From assembly GCA_022315425.1 (NCBI GenBank), contig JAIUPT010000024.1, forward strand, positions 1 to 64,000: a stretch of 64,000 nucleotides of DNA, given 5' to 3'. Each line of letters begins with the position of its first letter. Within the stretch, counting starts at the first letter, position 1. The position numbers and the translations under genes were made by a program. Source of the stretch: Pseudevernia furfuracea (lineage: Eukaryota > Ascomycota > Lecanoromycetes > Lecanorales > Parmeliaceae). The notes beneath the pieces were generated by a model, which was not told where the DNA came from, searched no databases, and saw nothing but the letters and a program-made list of their open reading frames with translations. Shown here piece by piece: positions 10,801 through 23,446 of the stretch.

Positions 10801-11879
10801 CAACATAATTGTGGAAGCGACTGTACAGAACAAGCAATACATTCACCCCTGGCGGTTGGCCCAAAAGCCTATCTTCATGGAACGTGTCCGGTTTGAGCAG
10901 ACCATTTTTGCCCAAGCGCACACGGTCTTGTTGTGCCTGGGACGAGCCATACAGAGGTGCAAGGTCGAGATAAGAGGATGTTTCGGAAAAGTTGGAATCT
11001 CGCCTGTCAGTGTTGAAAAGGTCTAAGGGCGATGAGCATTAGTTGAGAGAATGTAAGAAGCACCTCCCTAGACTCAAAAGCATAGAATCTTACCGTGAAT
11101 AATAATTGTAGCATGATACAAGAACATGCTTGAGATACCAGCTTGGTTCTTTCGGAACTTGTCACTTGTTCTCGCCTCTAATACTGTTCAATAGAATAGC
11201 CTTAGTCGTGACCTCAAACTCAACCCGTCCTGCTTCGAACGTTTAAGAATTGACTCACAATCAAAGAGGACACCAGGGTCCGGTCTTGCACCATGCAATT
11301 TTTTGGCGCTTCTGACGGTTTTCGCATACGGCATCTTTGCCCTACCAAAGTCGGGGAACATGAAGTTCTGGGAAAGTCTGTGGTTAGTAGTAGCTAGTGA
11401 AGCGCTCTGCTCAAGGTTGTCATGAGTTCTTACGTGGTAGCTCCCATCAGCTGTGCGATACTGGTGCTTTTCTCCAAGATAGCTCTCGGGTGGATGTTGC
11501 AGGCTGTTGTAGAGGGTGGCGACAGTCTTAGCCTGGACCGAGTTGCGGATTGGGCTGTCGAATGGCAGCATGCCAGCGATCTCCACCATTTCTCCCTGTG
11601 AAAGCCGCAAATTTAGATGTCAATGTCATTATGGAAAGAACCCGAGGGGCTTACCGCTAGGCCAGGGGCAGTCTGGGTGCGAAGAAAGTTGTAGACGACG
11701 GACAATGCATGCCTGGGGAGTTTCCACGCCAAAGTTTTCAGGTCGTCGTTGACAGACCGCATCTTCTGCTTTGCATCGCCGTATGTGTAATCCATATCGC
11801 TGCCTGTGTACTTACCTTCTTCTGAAGGAAAAGACAAAGAGTCAATCATGATGCAGTGGTTCGATGGAGAGTCCACCAA
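7868..11879 (-). CDS. Psi-factor-type fatty acid dioxygenase with degenerate P450 domain
   Basis: Oxylipin-forming enzyme of the Ppo/linoleate diol synthase family: an N-terminal animal-peroxidase-like dioxygenase joined to a C-terminal P450-like domain. Thirteen exons: 11879-11655, 11595-11434, 11367-11259, 11183-11094, 11022-10668, 10621-10164, 10100-10002, 9952-9684, 9638-9577, 9516-9064, 8995-8566, 8509-8282, 8185-7868. They sum to 1085 residues, the normal family length, with all phases matching. The dioxygenase half is complete: HATIIIH (189-195, distal heme side) and YRFH with catalytic Tyr375 and proximal His378. The P450 half keeps ExxR (EAQR, 945-948), but the heme-thiolate Cys is replaced by Met1015 in GFGPTAMLS. 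It should therefore form a hydroperoxide but not isomerise it by a normal P450. One intron (10667-10622) needs a GC-AG splice. The start could also be the second ATG at 11849. Confidence 0.92.
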
Positions 11880-12920
11880 GCAGGATTTGCAAGGCCTTGC
11901 AACAATGACGGATTTGAGCCCAAAGTAGAGAGGTCAGCTGGGAGAGCTGGGAGGGAAAAACTTGGGCTGTGCAACTTCGATTTTAAAGGTTTTTTATGGG
12001 GATAGGATCCCATTTATGTTGGCAAAAGGAGAACCATGAGGCCGCGGAAAATTGGAATGTACCTCGAGACAGACCATGCAGCGCGCAAGAGGGCGTTCAG
12101 ATTGATCACCAGTCAGCGAAGCCTGAAGGCCCAATTCGCTACAGTTAGACGCCACAAAGAGAAGCGAAATTGATAAGGCATGGTGGAATGTGCCATGGGA
12201 GACTCGTGGCTGGCTGAAGCGCTCAACAGTCTGGAAGATCTGCAGAAAATCATCACCCTGCAGTAATTCGTTTATGTACTTTAGTGACAGTTGAAGTATG
12301 AGTATCTGTGAATAATGGGAACTTGAGCTGCTGTTAGTGGGTCAATCAGCCAGGATAGCGACGAAAGGGATGTAGTGGCTGGCCACACTGCCTTGAAGCG
12401 GATTGGAGCAGTGGTTCAAATCTAAGGTGGAGAATGGGGGGGTTTTATTGCATCTCATACGCGTCCACCCCTTTTCCATACAGGCACTAGTGCACGACCA
12501 AATCGAGTTTCCAGGCCAAATTGAAAGGTGGGCTGAATATTTAGTGTCAAATTACGCGCCTTACCTGACAAAGTTAGATCTCTTTTAGCGGGCTCTGTTC
12601 CAATGTATCCACAAGTTAATGCCAAGGTATTCCACGGTAATTATTATTATTTCACAAGTTACAACTCCTTGTTGAAAACACTACAGCACACCTAAATGCT
12701 CGTGCTGGATATTCACACCAGCAAGGCTTATTAGCGAGTCTCGACAAGCAGAGTTTTCATCTTGAGTACACTTTCTACCACTCCTCAGAAGAATCATGCC
12801 CACATCCTCCCTTCAATTCCAATACTCCTCACTCCCTTTTAAACAAGATCCATACCGTGAGCGTACGACTCATCACCTCGTATCGCTTGGTTTTTTGAGC
12901 GTCAATCCTCTGCCAACAAA
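11880..12920. other. Intergenic, no gene seen
   Basis: About 1 kb between two divergent genes, so it should hold the dioxygenase promoter. A pyrimidine-rich stretch precedes the MFS pseudogene start. No specific regulatory motif is claimed. Confidence 0.6.
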
Positions 12921-14251
12921 ATGTCGATAATTCAAACGAAAGGAATCGAGCTCACGGTGAATTAAAAAGGCATAAATGAAGTCGCGTTCCAGTCAATAGA
13001 CGACATCTATAGCGATTATGGCGATACGTTAGCTTTCGCGGTCGAAGCACTTCTCGATGAATGAACAGTCGTCTTTGCGTGTTCAGTTATTATCTTCATT
13101 ATAAATGGTTGAAGTGGCTTTTGGGAAGTCCTGCAGACAGCCATTTTTCAGAAATATTCGAGTTAAGCATCGATAACCTCATTGTCGTTTGCTGACTCCC
13201 TCAGCATCGCTCTCTGTGTCGATCTTGGACTTGCTTATGTTCGATAATCGCAACTCATCGATGCGCGCTACAGTATATTGCTGAGAGTACTCATAATAAG
13301 TTTCGGCAGTCTATGTAGCAGCTTTACAGTGAACAATCTCAGCAAGTTAGTTATGACTGCTGAAATCTCATTTGAACTCGAATCCCGTCTGACTTACACG
13401 ATGAGTAATACTTTATCAATGCAATGATTCGATAACAAGCTCGGTACCGCCAATGGGCTAGTGAAGCTTGGCGGTGGTCTTGGGGCCACGATAACAGCAG
13501 TCATTGTTCAAGCACTCATCGACAAAGTTGGTATCCCTTGGACCTTTCGGATCTTTGGGTTCGTCTCATTGATAAGCGGCATCTCGACTGCTCTGCTTAT
13601 CAGAGGACGTGTGTCATCTAACACTTCTTCTTTTATCGATTTGTCTCTGTTCAAAAGCATATCTTTCTGCTGTCTTTTTCTTGCTGATGCGATTAACACA
13701 TTTACTCTCTTCGTTCTGTCCTTCTCTCTATCACTTTTCGCTCACTTGATCGAACATTTAATCTCGACAGGAGCAGACATCGTTGCAGCTTTTAATGCTT
13801 ACACGGCGAATAAGCGCTTTGAAGCGAGTTTGATCTGCGAAAAATCAGGTTTTACTAACACTCTCCTGTTGACTATGGCCCTAAACGCTGTCAATATGCT
13901 TGTCATATGACATGTATCTGACACGATAGGACCACTGGTCGTCTTTGCTACAATGAACGGAATCGCAAACGGCGCCTTCTTTGTCATCATGCCTACTGCT
14001 ATCGGCCGCATGGTAGGGCTCGGTCAAGCAACGAAGGGAATAGGAATGGCTATCACAGGCTGGACTGGGGGATATCTGATGGGCAGTCCCATGGCAGGAA
14101 TGCTGATTGCTGCCTTCGGCGCAGAAAATGCGCACAGCGTAGTGCCATACACAGCTGCTATCTTCTACACCGGTGGTGTTGCATTGGGGTCCACTACATT
14201 CGTGCTGGTCACAAGGTTAGCATGGACACCAAGCTAATCAAGAAGTTGTGA
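12921..14251 (+). pseudogene. MFS monocarboxylate-type transporter, nonsense-riddled
   Basis: Remnant of a major facilitator protein of the fungal monocarboxylate-transporter-like group. Family segments are LGTANGLVKLGGGLGATI, PWTFRIFGF, a SLFKSISF..LFLADAI helix, TNTLLLTMALNA and FATMNGIANGAFFVIMPTAI. From the ATG at 12921 to about 14220 the reading frame is continuous with no frameshift but is broken by seven stop codons (TAA or TGA). Several sit exactly where tryptophan is expected, for example DE(stop)TVVFACS and LVI(stop)HVSD. Only at the very end does the frame shift, with the natural C-terminus MDTKLIKKL ending at 14251. Loss by point mutation (G-to-A type) rather than by indels is what RIP of a duplicated gene would give. 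No intact copy is present in the window. Confidence 0.85.
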
Positions 14252-15030
14252 AATTCGAATGCATTCTTACGATGACATTGTAGAGTCTGAAGCCCAGGAA
14301 GAAAAAGTCGTGATATTGTAAGTAGGCTAGGATTACTCAATTGGAGATTGCCCAAGTAATCATTTCGGTAGAATAAGGGGTATTTTCTGTTTCAGCGTTG
14401 GTAGATTAATTAGGAGGTGATAGAATGAATCTTGAGAGCTGAGCTTAGTATTATATATAATGAAAGAGAACCGCGGTAGCAAATTTCAGTCCGCTCGAAC
14501 TCTTTCTGTAGGTCCTCAATTGCCCTTGTCGAGAAAGTGGGATGATAGCCACACAGTCCTTGCAAGAGGCCTCTGTATGATAACCTGCGCTACGTCTGCT
14601 GAGGTCACTACCGATTCATAAAGGCATTCATCGTGTAGATTTAGGCAAACCTGCACCGCCTGGTGCCGCCTTCAATATCGCTTTTCATGACTCCTTTAGC
14701 AACTTTCTGGGCTGCATACTCGATACGTTGCTGTTTTTGGTGCTAACCGCATCGCATTTGCGTTCCTGGTAACTCGTCACGGGAGTGCTCTTTCGCCATT
14801 ACCTTATCGTACGATCAGTGGCGGGGAGTTGGCAGAGTCGCACACTGAGATGTGTGGATGTTGGTCTTTGAGGGCCACGTCGTAATAGAAGCTTGGTGAA
14901 AATTGCAAATTTTATTAACAAGTACTCGGTGTTTACTATGTCGAGGCAGTAGAAACAAAATGTAACAGTCTGCGTTTCCGCCGCGTTGCGCTGAAGTGGA
15001 CTTCAATATTCATTTCGAGCCAGATATCAT
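14252..15030. other. Intergenic, no gene seen
   Basis: No credible open frame. It may contain the eroded N-lobe of the kinase pseudogene that follows, but no kinase glycine loop or VAIK-like lysine could be recognised. Confidence 0.5.
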
Positions 15031-15850
15031 AAAGGGCACTCCGTATTACAGTGCCCTACTCGTCGACTACTTATAGGGTCTGACATATCTACACAAAACC
15101 AAAGGGATAATGCACCGAGACATCAAACCCGAAAACCTCGGTGTTCTCTCCTTTGGCCCTCCTAGAGGAGGCATCTTAAACTTGGATGCAGCCACGACAG
15201 ATGAAACATCAGATGACCATATGCAAGGAACGATTTTCTATCTCGCGCATGAGATCATCAGTTTAAAGATGGTGTCTACTTCCACGTCGGAAACATACGG
15301 ACGGTCAGTAGACATATGGGGCTTGGGTGTGAGCGCCCTCTTCGCTGTCAGGCGCCAACTCGTGAATTGGAACGACTTTAATGATAATTTCACAGTCGGT
15401 CGGCATTTACCTTCGAATGACGACTACCAATTTTGTCCCGAAGGGCATGCTGAAGAAATTCCACAATCATGTTGAGGGAAGGGTGGCCAAGATTGAACAG
15501 CATTTGGAATACTTTGATCTTCTCCGAAATATGACTACATGGCATCCTACTGAACGGCAGTCCGCGTCTCCGGCGCTGGGAACCGCGAAAACCCTTGCAA
15601 CAAGACGGAAAGAAGAAGCAACGATAATTCCACTGAATAATACGCATGGTATCAAGCGAAAGGTTGGCAAGAGTTGACCACAGATGCATGATGTGTCAGA
15701 ACCTGCGATGAGTGGACCAGCTTTGTCAATGCATTGAAGAATGAGAACATAGCGAAGATGGAGAAGGAGGGAATGGATACCGGGGTTGCGCCTGAGGGTG
15801 ATGAAGATATCACGGTTTCAGTGGTCACTGTCATTTATGACGATACGTAA
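15031..15850 (+). pseudogene. Protein kinase fragment, frameshifted
   Basis: C-lobe of a eukaryotic protein kinase: GLTYLHKTKGIMHRDIKPEN (catalytic loop with HRDIKPEN), then LNLDAAT in place of the usual DFG segment, an altered APE (AHE) and GRSVDIWGLGV. One in-frame stop precedes the catalytic loop (about 15075). The frame shifts near 15430-15470, where the sequence continues as NHVEGRVAKIEQ in another frame, and again near 15670, before the acidic tail WTSFVNALKNENIAKMEKEG that ends at 15850. The N-lobe is absent. Several kinase-invariant residues are gone, so this is a relic of an ordinary fungal kinase. The subfamily cannot be assigned. Confidence 0.75.
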
Positions 15851-17332
15851 AAGAAGAGTAGAGAAGGAGGGATAGTCGCCCGTATGTTTCTCCATCAGCA
15901 CAGGGAGCAATCTTCCCAACTTTCGAAGCATAACATCGAGATACCCCAGACAATGATATTGAACTCGCAATAGATGAGGCACTTAACCCAATAGGTTTTC
16001 TTGATCATTTCGATTTACAAGATATCGTGCATTAGCAACATCACTGATTTCCTTCAGAAGACGCTTATTCTTCGTCATGTATCACTACTTGGAGAAACCA
16101 GCGCGACCCAGCTTAGTGATAGCTGAAGAATGCTCCTGCAGAGTGTCCTTAGATAGTGATAAAAAGAGAGCACATTATCTCGCAAGCACCCCTATCTATA
16201 ATACCTCACGATCACTGCACAAGAGTGGGCGCTTCGAATATCATGACAGAATATGGGCTGTCAGAAGGCTGTTGCGAGTTTCCACTGTCTCGAGATTAGT
16301 CTTATAACAACCAGAATAAGAATTACAAAATATGATGCTAAGAGCCTCTTCATTTCTCTACGAAGAACGCCCATTGGACTCTCAATCTGACTCGGTACAT
16401 TCTCAAGCTCCTATATCAGTATCTTCATGTTTGAGGCCGCAATTTGATTCGATGTTGATACAGATGAGGTGGAAGTAGAGATATTTTGTTAACAAGAAAT
16501 TGATAGGAGAAAGGGAGAAGGGTTTCGAGAAAGTAAGTTTAACGATAGTAGAGGCTTTTAGAGTTAGGACGTCCGATAATGTAGAAGATAAAGGTGCGAC
16601 TTATGTTTTCGAGGATCGAAGGATGAGCGCGTCTTCGACTAGCTTCGACTATATGAGCTCAGAGGTAGCAGAGACCAAGGAGATGAGCGAGGGTGTTGGA
16701 ATATTCTGCAGCCCTGTGTTGTAGCTACTCCGCACGGTGGCAAATGACTAGTCTTGGCATGGGCTTCACATGGTATTTAAGTAGCTAAATACCACTCCAT
16801 ATTTAATCAATCAATCCTCTTCTCATAGATCCCAACAGAGGGGTCGGAGATGCGAGCGGTAGTTGTATCGATGAGGTCCACGCTCCGGGAAGCCTAGTAG
16901 CCCTTTGTTGTGACGCTGCGGGAGGCAGGATGGCTTGGTTCGTAGGGATAGGTGGTTCAGTTAGAGGTCGAAGTGCGAAGGATAGGCACATGGAGTGGAG
17001 GATTGGGGCTCTTACTTTCGAGATAATCATCTTGTAAGAATAAAATAGAAGCCGTTAATGAGTGGAAGACGCACGAGCGCGCCTGAGAAAACAACACCAC
17101 GTAAGCGGCTCGCGGCGTTGGGTTTTACCCAAAGCGTGCTAGAGTAAGCTCAAACTATCATCTAGCCTGCCATAAAATATATTTTATAAGCCGCCTTTTG
17201 CGTCTCGTACCAATATATAGAAAGGATGTCACAAGTAATAAAACACAATAGGATAGAGTCTCCTCTTCCTTCTAGTATGAGTTCGCGCGAGTCATTTCGT
17301 ATCTTGTAATGGAAAGCCGTGCTTTGCTTGGT
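15851..17332. other. Intergenic, no gene recognised
   Basis: Contains only short open frames such as 16500-16724 (74 residues, no motif). Nothing is recognised on either strand. The right end is the 3' flank of GMC-1. Confidence 0.5.
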
Positions 17333-19575
17333 CTATGAGTACTCCTTGATAATTTTCTCCGCAGCGGTCTGACCAATAAGGTACGCTACAGCCTGAGTAT
17401 GGGCACTATCATCCGTTGTCATAGTCAGTCAGCACCTCTCCATCCCAACCCAAAAAGAGAAGTGACAATCAGATCTCACCTCGGCAGGATTGGCGCAACG
17501 CTCGTGTCCACAACCCGCAAGCCTTGCACCCCCAGAACCCTAAATTCCGAATCTACGCAGGTAGAAGGCTCCGAGGATGGTCCCATCTTGCAAGTGCCGC
17601 ACGGATGCCACATGCTGACCGCGTTTTGACGCACGAAATCCTAGCGCATTGGAGACTTAGCTTCACATTCTTCATTGCCATTACTTGAATATGGGTGAAG
17701 GGCAAGGCAGAAACGACATACCAAAATTTCCGAATCGCCACGTTCTACCGGGCCAGCAGCTAGGCGTACCTCATCCTTCTTGAGGCACTCGAGGTCCAAA
17801 AACTCTAGTGCTCCGCGCAAGGACTCAATGGCGAGCCGGCAGTCGAAAGGGTGGGAAAGGAACTTAGGATCGATTGAGGGAGCGGCAGAGTGATTTGCCG
17901 ATGCAAGCGTCACGGTTCCGGTTGACTGGGTGTTCATTAGGGCCACGGCTATTGCGAGGTACTGTTCGGGAGACCGGACGGAAGGGCCTGCGTTGGGATT
18001 ATGCTGAAGTGAGACAAGTCAGCGGGCAGTGGCAGAGGGTTTGTCGAGTTGGTGACGTCAGAAATCATGATAGATTTTGACGGCATGGCAAAAATAGAGA
18101 TAAGACTAGGTATTGGGCGCAGCTGTACAGCGGGCACATTTGGTTACAACCAACGGGAATCATAGTCTTACCGATATAATCTCAAAATGCGGCGTACCCT
18201 CCCTTTCCAGCATCCTTCTTGTCGGTTCCCCGAGGTCACGAAACTCCTTGGATTGTGTCACCTGTCCGCTCTTGAAATATCCAATCATCTGTGGTAGGTA
18301 GTAGCTCGATAGGGAGCCGCTTTGATGCGTGGCCCATTCCTTCCGCGCCTTGACTAATGCGGCCGGCGTATCAATATGTGAAGTTCGGTGGTAGCCTCCC
18401 GGCCTTCTTGTGGTGACCAGTCTAAGAAAGAGGCGATCCTGGAGGTTCTTGCCTACCCCAGGTAGATTGTGGATTAAGGGTACCTCATGGTCTTTAATTT
18501 CGTCTACAGGTCCAATGCCTGAGAGAAGGAGCAGCTTCGGTGTGTCGAAGGCTCCGGCTGACAGAATGACTTCTCTTTTGGCAAAGCCTATTGAAAAGTC
18601 ATCCGCTTCTCTTTAAAAAACAAGCATGCTGTAACAACTTAGGCATCAACTTACAGGTTTTACCCGCTAATTTCACGCCGACAGCCTTCCGGCCCTCAAA
18701 GAGAACACGCTCAGCAGCAGATTCAGTCATGACGGTGAGGTTCGAAGGACTATCGGACAAGAACGCAGCGGAAGCTGTAACCCTCAGTCCCTTATAAGCG
18801 GCAATCTGACACACACCGACTCCAAGGATATTGCCGGAATTATGATCAGGATTTCTGAGATGGTGTTGATGGACGTCTGCAAGGTAACTCCCGAATTCGG
18901 GTTCCCAGCCATCCGGAAATCCAACATCAAGTGGTCTTACAAAGGTCAGCGACTCACAGCCGAGGACACGAAGAAAAAAACCTGCCCATCAAAGCCATGG
19001 GCGGTGAGAGCTACGTCGACGAATGGGGCGTATTCGTTCCGGGGTCGGTGGAAGCGTTCAATCTTGGGAAGACGTCTTTTAGCTCCTATTTAAGTCTTTC
19101 AAGAAACCAAAAAAAAACCGCCCGCACCGTTTTGAATCTTTCCAAAACATTCTCCCACCTCCAATCGTCACATCGTACCAGCTCCGACCATCTTTCATAA
19201 TCGTTCTTTGAACCCCTCGTCCATATACAGAAGTTGATGGCTGTGCTGCCCCCTAATCCTTTCCCTCTACTACAATCCACCTCCCTCCCTGCAAGGTGTT
19301 CTTGGGGGACGGTCTTGTAGCCCCAATTATAACCAGCAGCGTTCTTGAGCGTCCAGTGCCTTTCGCCGAAGCTCTGGTGGCTGGGATCGATATTTGCGCC
19401 GCCGGCGTCTAGCAAGAGAATTCTGTGATCGGGCAACGACCTGGCGAGACGGGAGGCTAAGAGGCAGCCGGCTGCGCCCGCTGTATGATGATGTCAATCG
19501 AGTTGAGTCGTTCCCTTACTGCTAACATACGGGGGAGGACGTACCACCAACGATTATGAAGTCATAAGATGCCAT
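17333..19575 (-). CDS. GMC oxidoreductase (GMC-1), intracellular type
   Basis: FAD-dependent glucose-methanol-choline family oxidoreductase, oxidising an unknown alcohol. Nine exons: 19575-19545, 19480-19128, 19062-18986, 18935-18655, 18605-18172, 18122-18057, 18003-17722, 17640-17480, 17405-17333. They join in phase to 585 residues, normal for the family. The ADP-binding motif IVGAGAAGCLLASRL is near residues 8-22; the GMC signature GKGLGGSTAINFCIWTRG and AGAFDTPKLLLLSGIGP follow. The catalytic pair is His520 (MWHPCGTCKMG) and His564 (SAHTQAVAYLIG). There is no signal peptide, so it is probably cytosolic. Intron 18985-18936 requires a GC donor; with it, apparent stops disappear and the family motif HGFDGPLDVGFPDGWEPEFG is restored. 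A copia element sits 2 bp upstream of the ATG, so transcription may come from its LTR or may have been lost. Confidence 0.88.
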
Positions 19576-19577
19576 GT

Positions 19578-19772
19578 TGTTGGAATGTATGACAGCTATG
19601 AGGTCTTGTATTGGGTGGCTAATAGAACGACTCTATTGCATGACTATGTAAAATACATATAGTGAATAAAGAAGAAGAGAAGAAGAAGGATCGCTAAGAG
19701 TCGCTTATTAACGTCTCGCTAAAAAGCACGCTAGTGCGAACGAAACGATCTATAATTGACTGAATTTCATCA
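19578..19772 (-). repeat. Copia 3' LTR, adjoining GMC-1
   Basis: 195 bp, the same length as the partner at 25612-25806. Differences between the two are overwhelmingly transitions. On the minus strand its last base is followed by the 5-bp duplication ACATG, which contains the GMC-1 start codon. Confidence 0.9.
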
Positions 19773-20785
19773 CTTTCACACAGACAATAATAGATTTATG
19801 TCTTTTATAGAGTCTATATTGAACTTTTACTTCTAGACGCTTTTCTTGAGATCTAATTAATTTATAAATATAATAAATTTGTTCTTGCTGAGAGTCTTTA
19901 TAAGTTCGTTAATAGTCATTTCTCTTATAGATATTTATTCGAATAATATTATCTTAATTCTTACTTGATCTCGAACAAAATGTCACTGTATATCGATATG
20001 CTTGATACGTATATAAAATCTAAAGTCTAAAGTTAATGTTATGATATTTTAATTGTCTGTCTTGATTAGAATAGACTTAAATAAAAGTCTTAGATCGATA
20101 TTCAATTCGCTTAATAGACGAGTTAGTTATATTACTTTCTTAATTATTTACGTTTAAGTCATATATTCGATCTCGTAAGACGACAATATAATAAATTGTT
20201 AACGTTTCGACGTTTAATTAACAGTCTCTTTATATAATAAAAACACGTATATTTTAAGAGATTTACGAATTTCAAAATTCGACGCTTAATTAGCATCGAT
20301 AAATCTCTCGAGATCATTAACGATTTTATAAATAATATCGTGATCGATTGTTTTTTTTAGATATCTAAGTACTCGCTTAACAGCAGCGATATGCTTGAAA
20401 TTCGAATTTTAATTATATTAAGAAAGAATAACTATAACGAAATAAATATCAAAACGCGTTTATATTATAATATATATTATTGATTTTATTATTGATTGAT
20501 ATTTACGAACGACGTTCGAGATTACTTGATTCACTGATTTCTCTTTTAATTATATATTAATTATTATTAATATTAACACGAGAACGAAATTTGTCATATT
20601 AAAACGAACGAGAACTTTCTTTAAATAAGTGTTTTAAGTGATTCGAACGCTTCTCTTTGCGCGATTTCTCTGAATTTTTATACTTAAATAATATAAGCAC
20701 GAATCGAGATCGATTATTACGAAGCGCTTATTAAGTTCTTTTTTAAAATTCGATATTTATTTTAATTCTTAAGAATTATATATTT

Positions 20786-20942
20786 AAATATCGTTTATAT
20801 ACACGTTAACAATTAGACGTGTTTGCTTATTAATAAAGAGTGAGTGATTCGATTCGATATATTTAAAGTCTTTTAATATTAGAAAGTTTTATAGAATAGC
20901 GTATCACTTACGAAAAAATTGTTTGAGATCATATAAAGCTTT
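20786..20942 (-). pseudogene. Copia reverse transcriptase relic
   Basis: Read on the minus strand this translates as ALYDLKQ..., then SNHSLFINKQTRLIVNV and YIND. These correspond to the copia RT landmarks ALYGLKQ, DHSLF and the catalytic YVDD, with Gly-to-Asp and Asp-to-Asn changes of the G-to-A type plus stops. It establishes the family and strand of the element; enzymatically it is dead. Confidence 0.8.
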
Positions 20943-23446
20943 AAATAAGAGATAAATTATATTTTATTTATCGTTTTTATATCTCTTAGACTACTTTACG
21001 TAGATTCGTTTCTTTAATAACGCGTTCAAAAAGATTATTATAACGTTTATTTATTTATAGTCTAGATCGTAATAGATCATAACAAAAAATAATACTTTAA
21101 ACGATATGAATTTAACGATAGAGATAAACGTTTAATCGTAATTAACATCGTAGATTTGTTTAAATTCTCGAATTATTTAACGTGCTTTATAAAGTATCGT
21201 CTCGTTAAGTCTTTTCTTGATCTTATAGATTTACTTATTGTTAAAAATAAGAACGTTCTTTGATCTCTTAATTAATTTTTATATTATTATAATAACGAAA
21301 AATTATATTTACTTATTTATAATCTTACTTTATTATTTAATATAGAAATCGATTATTACTTCTTCGTAAATTAATAACTCGTAATTATCGACGTCGTCGA
21401 TATCTTCGTTTCTTCGCATTTTAGTTATCTTTTAAATAGCGTTAACGAGATCGAATTTCGATTCAAAGTTATAATGTTAAGAGTTCTTATAATCGACGAT
21501 AATAAGTTTATAATATATTCGTTCTGACTATAAAGTTGCGTTACACTTAATATAAATAATTGTTCGTTAAGCTTATATCTTGATATCGCTTTATTTTTTA
21601 TTTAAAAGTATCTTTTAAAAAGAAGCGAAGACACGCTTCGATCTCGAAATATATATCACGTCGATACTCGAATCTAAGTGTACATTTAGAGCGTTTTAAG
21701 ATATTTAATTATCGTTATCTTTCGAAAATTCTTTTTTCGATGTTATTATTTCTTTTATATCTTCGAGATCTTCGATAACATTTAAAATATTATTAAGAAC
21801 GTTTTATATATGTTATAAATTAAAGTCTTCTTAAGAATCGTCGTCGACGTTATATAATATATAATGATGCTTAGAAACATTATTCTTTATATCGAATATA
21901 TTATCGTCGTTATTAGTGACGTTAACTAGTTAATAACTCGTGTCTTATACGACTAAAATCATTAAACGAGTTTCGTTAAAATTAATATATAACGATCTTT
22001 CGACTTTTCTACTAATCGAATTTTATACTTTAAATATAAATATATAATTATAGTCTATTAAATAGTATTTCCTATTACGTTCGTCGAGTTTCTTACGTTT
22101 TTTCTTAAATATATAAATTTAGATCACGTAATTAATGATTCTTATGTGTTTAAAAAATAATTATTCGTTAATTCATATCTTATAAGAAGTTATATCGTGT
22201 ATCTTAATTATTAAACTTCGATTCTTTTAATAGATCTTAATGTGAAGAAATTCGAATTAGAGATAACGTGTTAATCTCGAGTTAAATAATATAGTTCTTA
22301 CGTTATTTATAACGACGCGATTTTAAACTTCGTTAAATTTATTTTGCTTTAGTATATAGATCATGATAAGCTTTATTATTACTTCGAAGTTCTTAAATAA
22401 GATCTTAAAGTCGTCGTTAATGAACTTAGTATTATTATCGATACGTATTATCTTAAGTTTATATTTTAACTCGTTTTTTATTTAAGTTTTTTAATTATAA
22501 AAGAATTTAAACGTTTCGTTCTTATATTTATACGTAAAGTATTAAATTCGAAGAATCGCTTAATTCGTTAAAAGCATATAGTATTTGACTTCATTAATCG
22601 ATAACACGTTAAATGATTTTCTTAAGTCGATATAACCTTTATCGAGTTTTTTCAATATCTTTTGTTATTATCTTTTTGAGATCTTATAAGACGACTTTAT
22701 CTTAAAATACGTCTTATAAATGAGCTTGATTCGAGATTTTTATGTTAAGATAATATTCTTATTTATATTAACGAGTCTCTTAAGATTTATCTCGTTTAAA
22801 TATTTTATTTAACGATATTATAATTCGATTACGTCTTCGTTAAACATTAGAGTAATAAATAGTACTCTCGTATTCTTTTTAATTAAAATAACAATTTTGA
22901 TCGTAGACTAAGACACATTTAATATATAAATATTTCGATTCTTTAATATACTTTTTATAAGTATATTATTCTTTAAAATATAATAATTATCGTCGAGAAA
23001 GACGATTTTAAATCTCTTTTTGATAATTTAACTAATTAAGAATAACTTATATATTAGATTTAACACGTGTAACACGTTTTTAATACGAACTATGTTACTT
23101 ATTTTATTCTTTAATAATTATTTTATTTCGATTATATTACGTTTTTAAATTTAAATAATAACTTCGTTGATAATAATAACTTCTTTACGATGAAAACGAT
23201 AATAAATAAACTCGTTCTTATTAAAGAATATATGATTAGTATACTCTAAATCGATTATTTAATCTCGTGACGTCGTGAGATTACTATTTAATGTTATAGA
23301 GTATATACAAAAATAAGAAGATATCTCATATATAAATTAATTAATTATTTCAAAGTCGACAATTTCGAACTAAGAGATAAGCTTTTTCTTTATTTTTTAA
23401 TTTATTTCGTCGTAAAAGTTTAACGTAAATTGAAGCTGAGACGTGA

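Noticed and set aside
18930..19130. GMC-1 as a pseudogene because of stops near 18.95 and 19.08 kb
   Set aside because: Introns 19127-19063 and 18985-18936 (GC donor) remove the stops and restore family motifs with correct phase.
7868..19575. Secondary-metabolite cluster (dioxygenase, MFS, GMC)
   Set aside because: No core synthase is present, the transporter is dead, and the remaining genes do not form a recognisable pathway.
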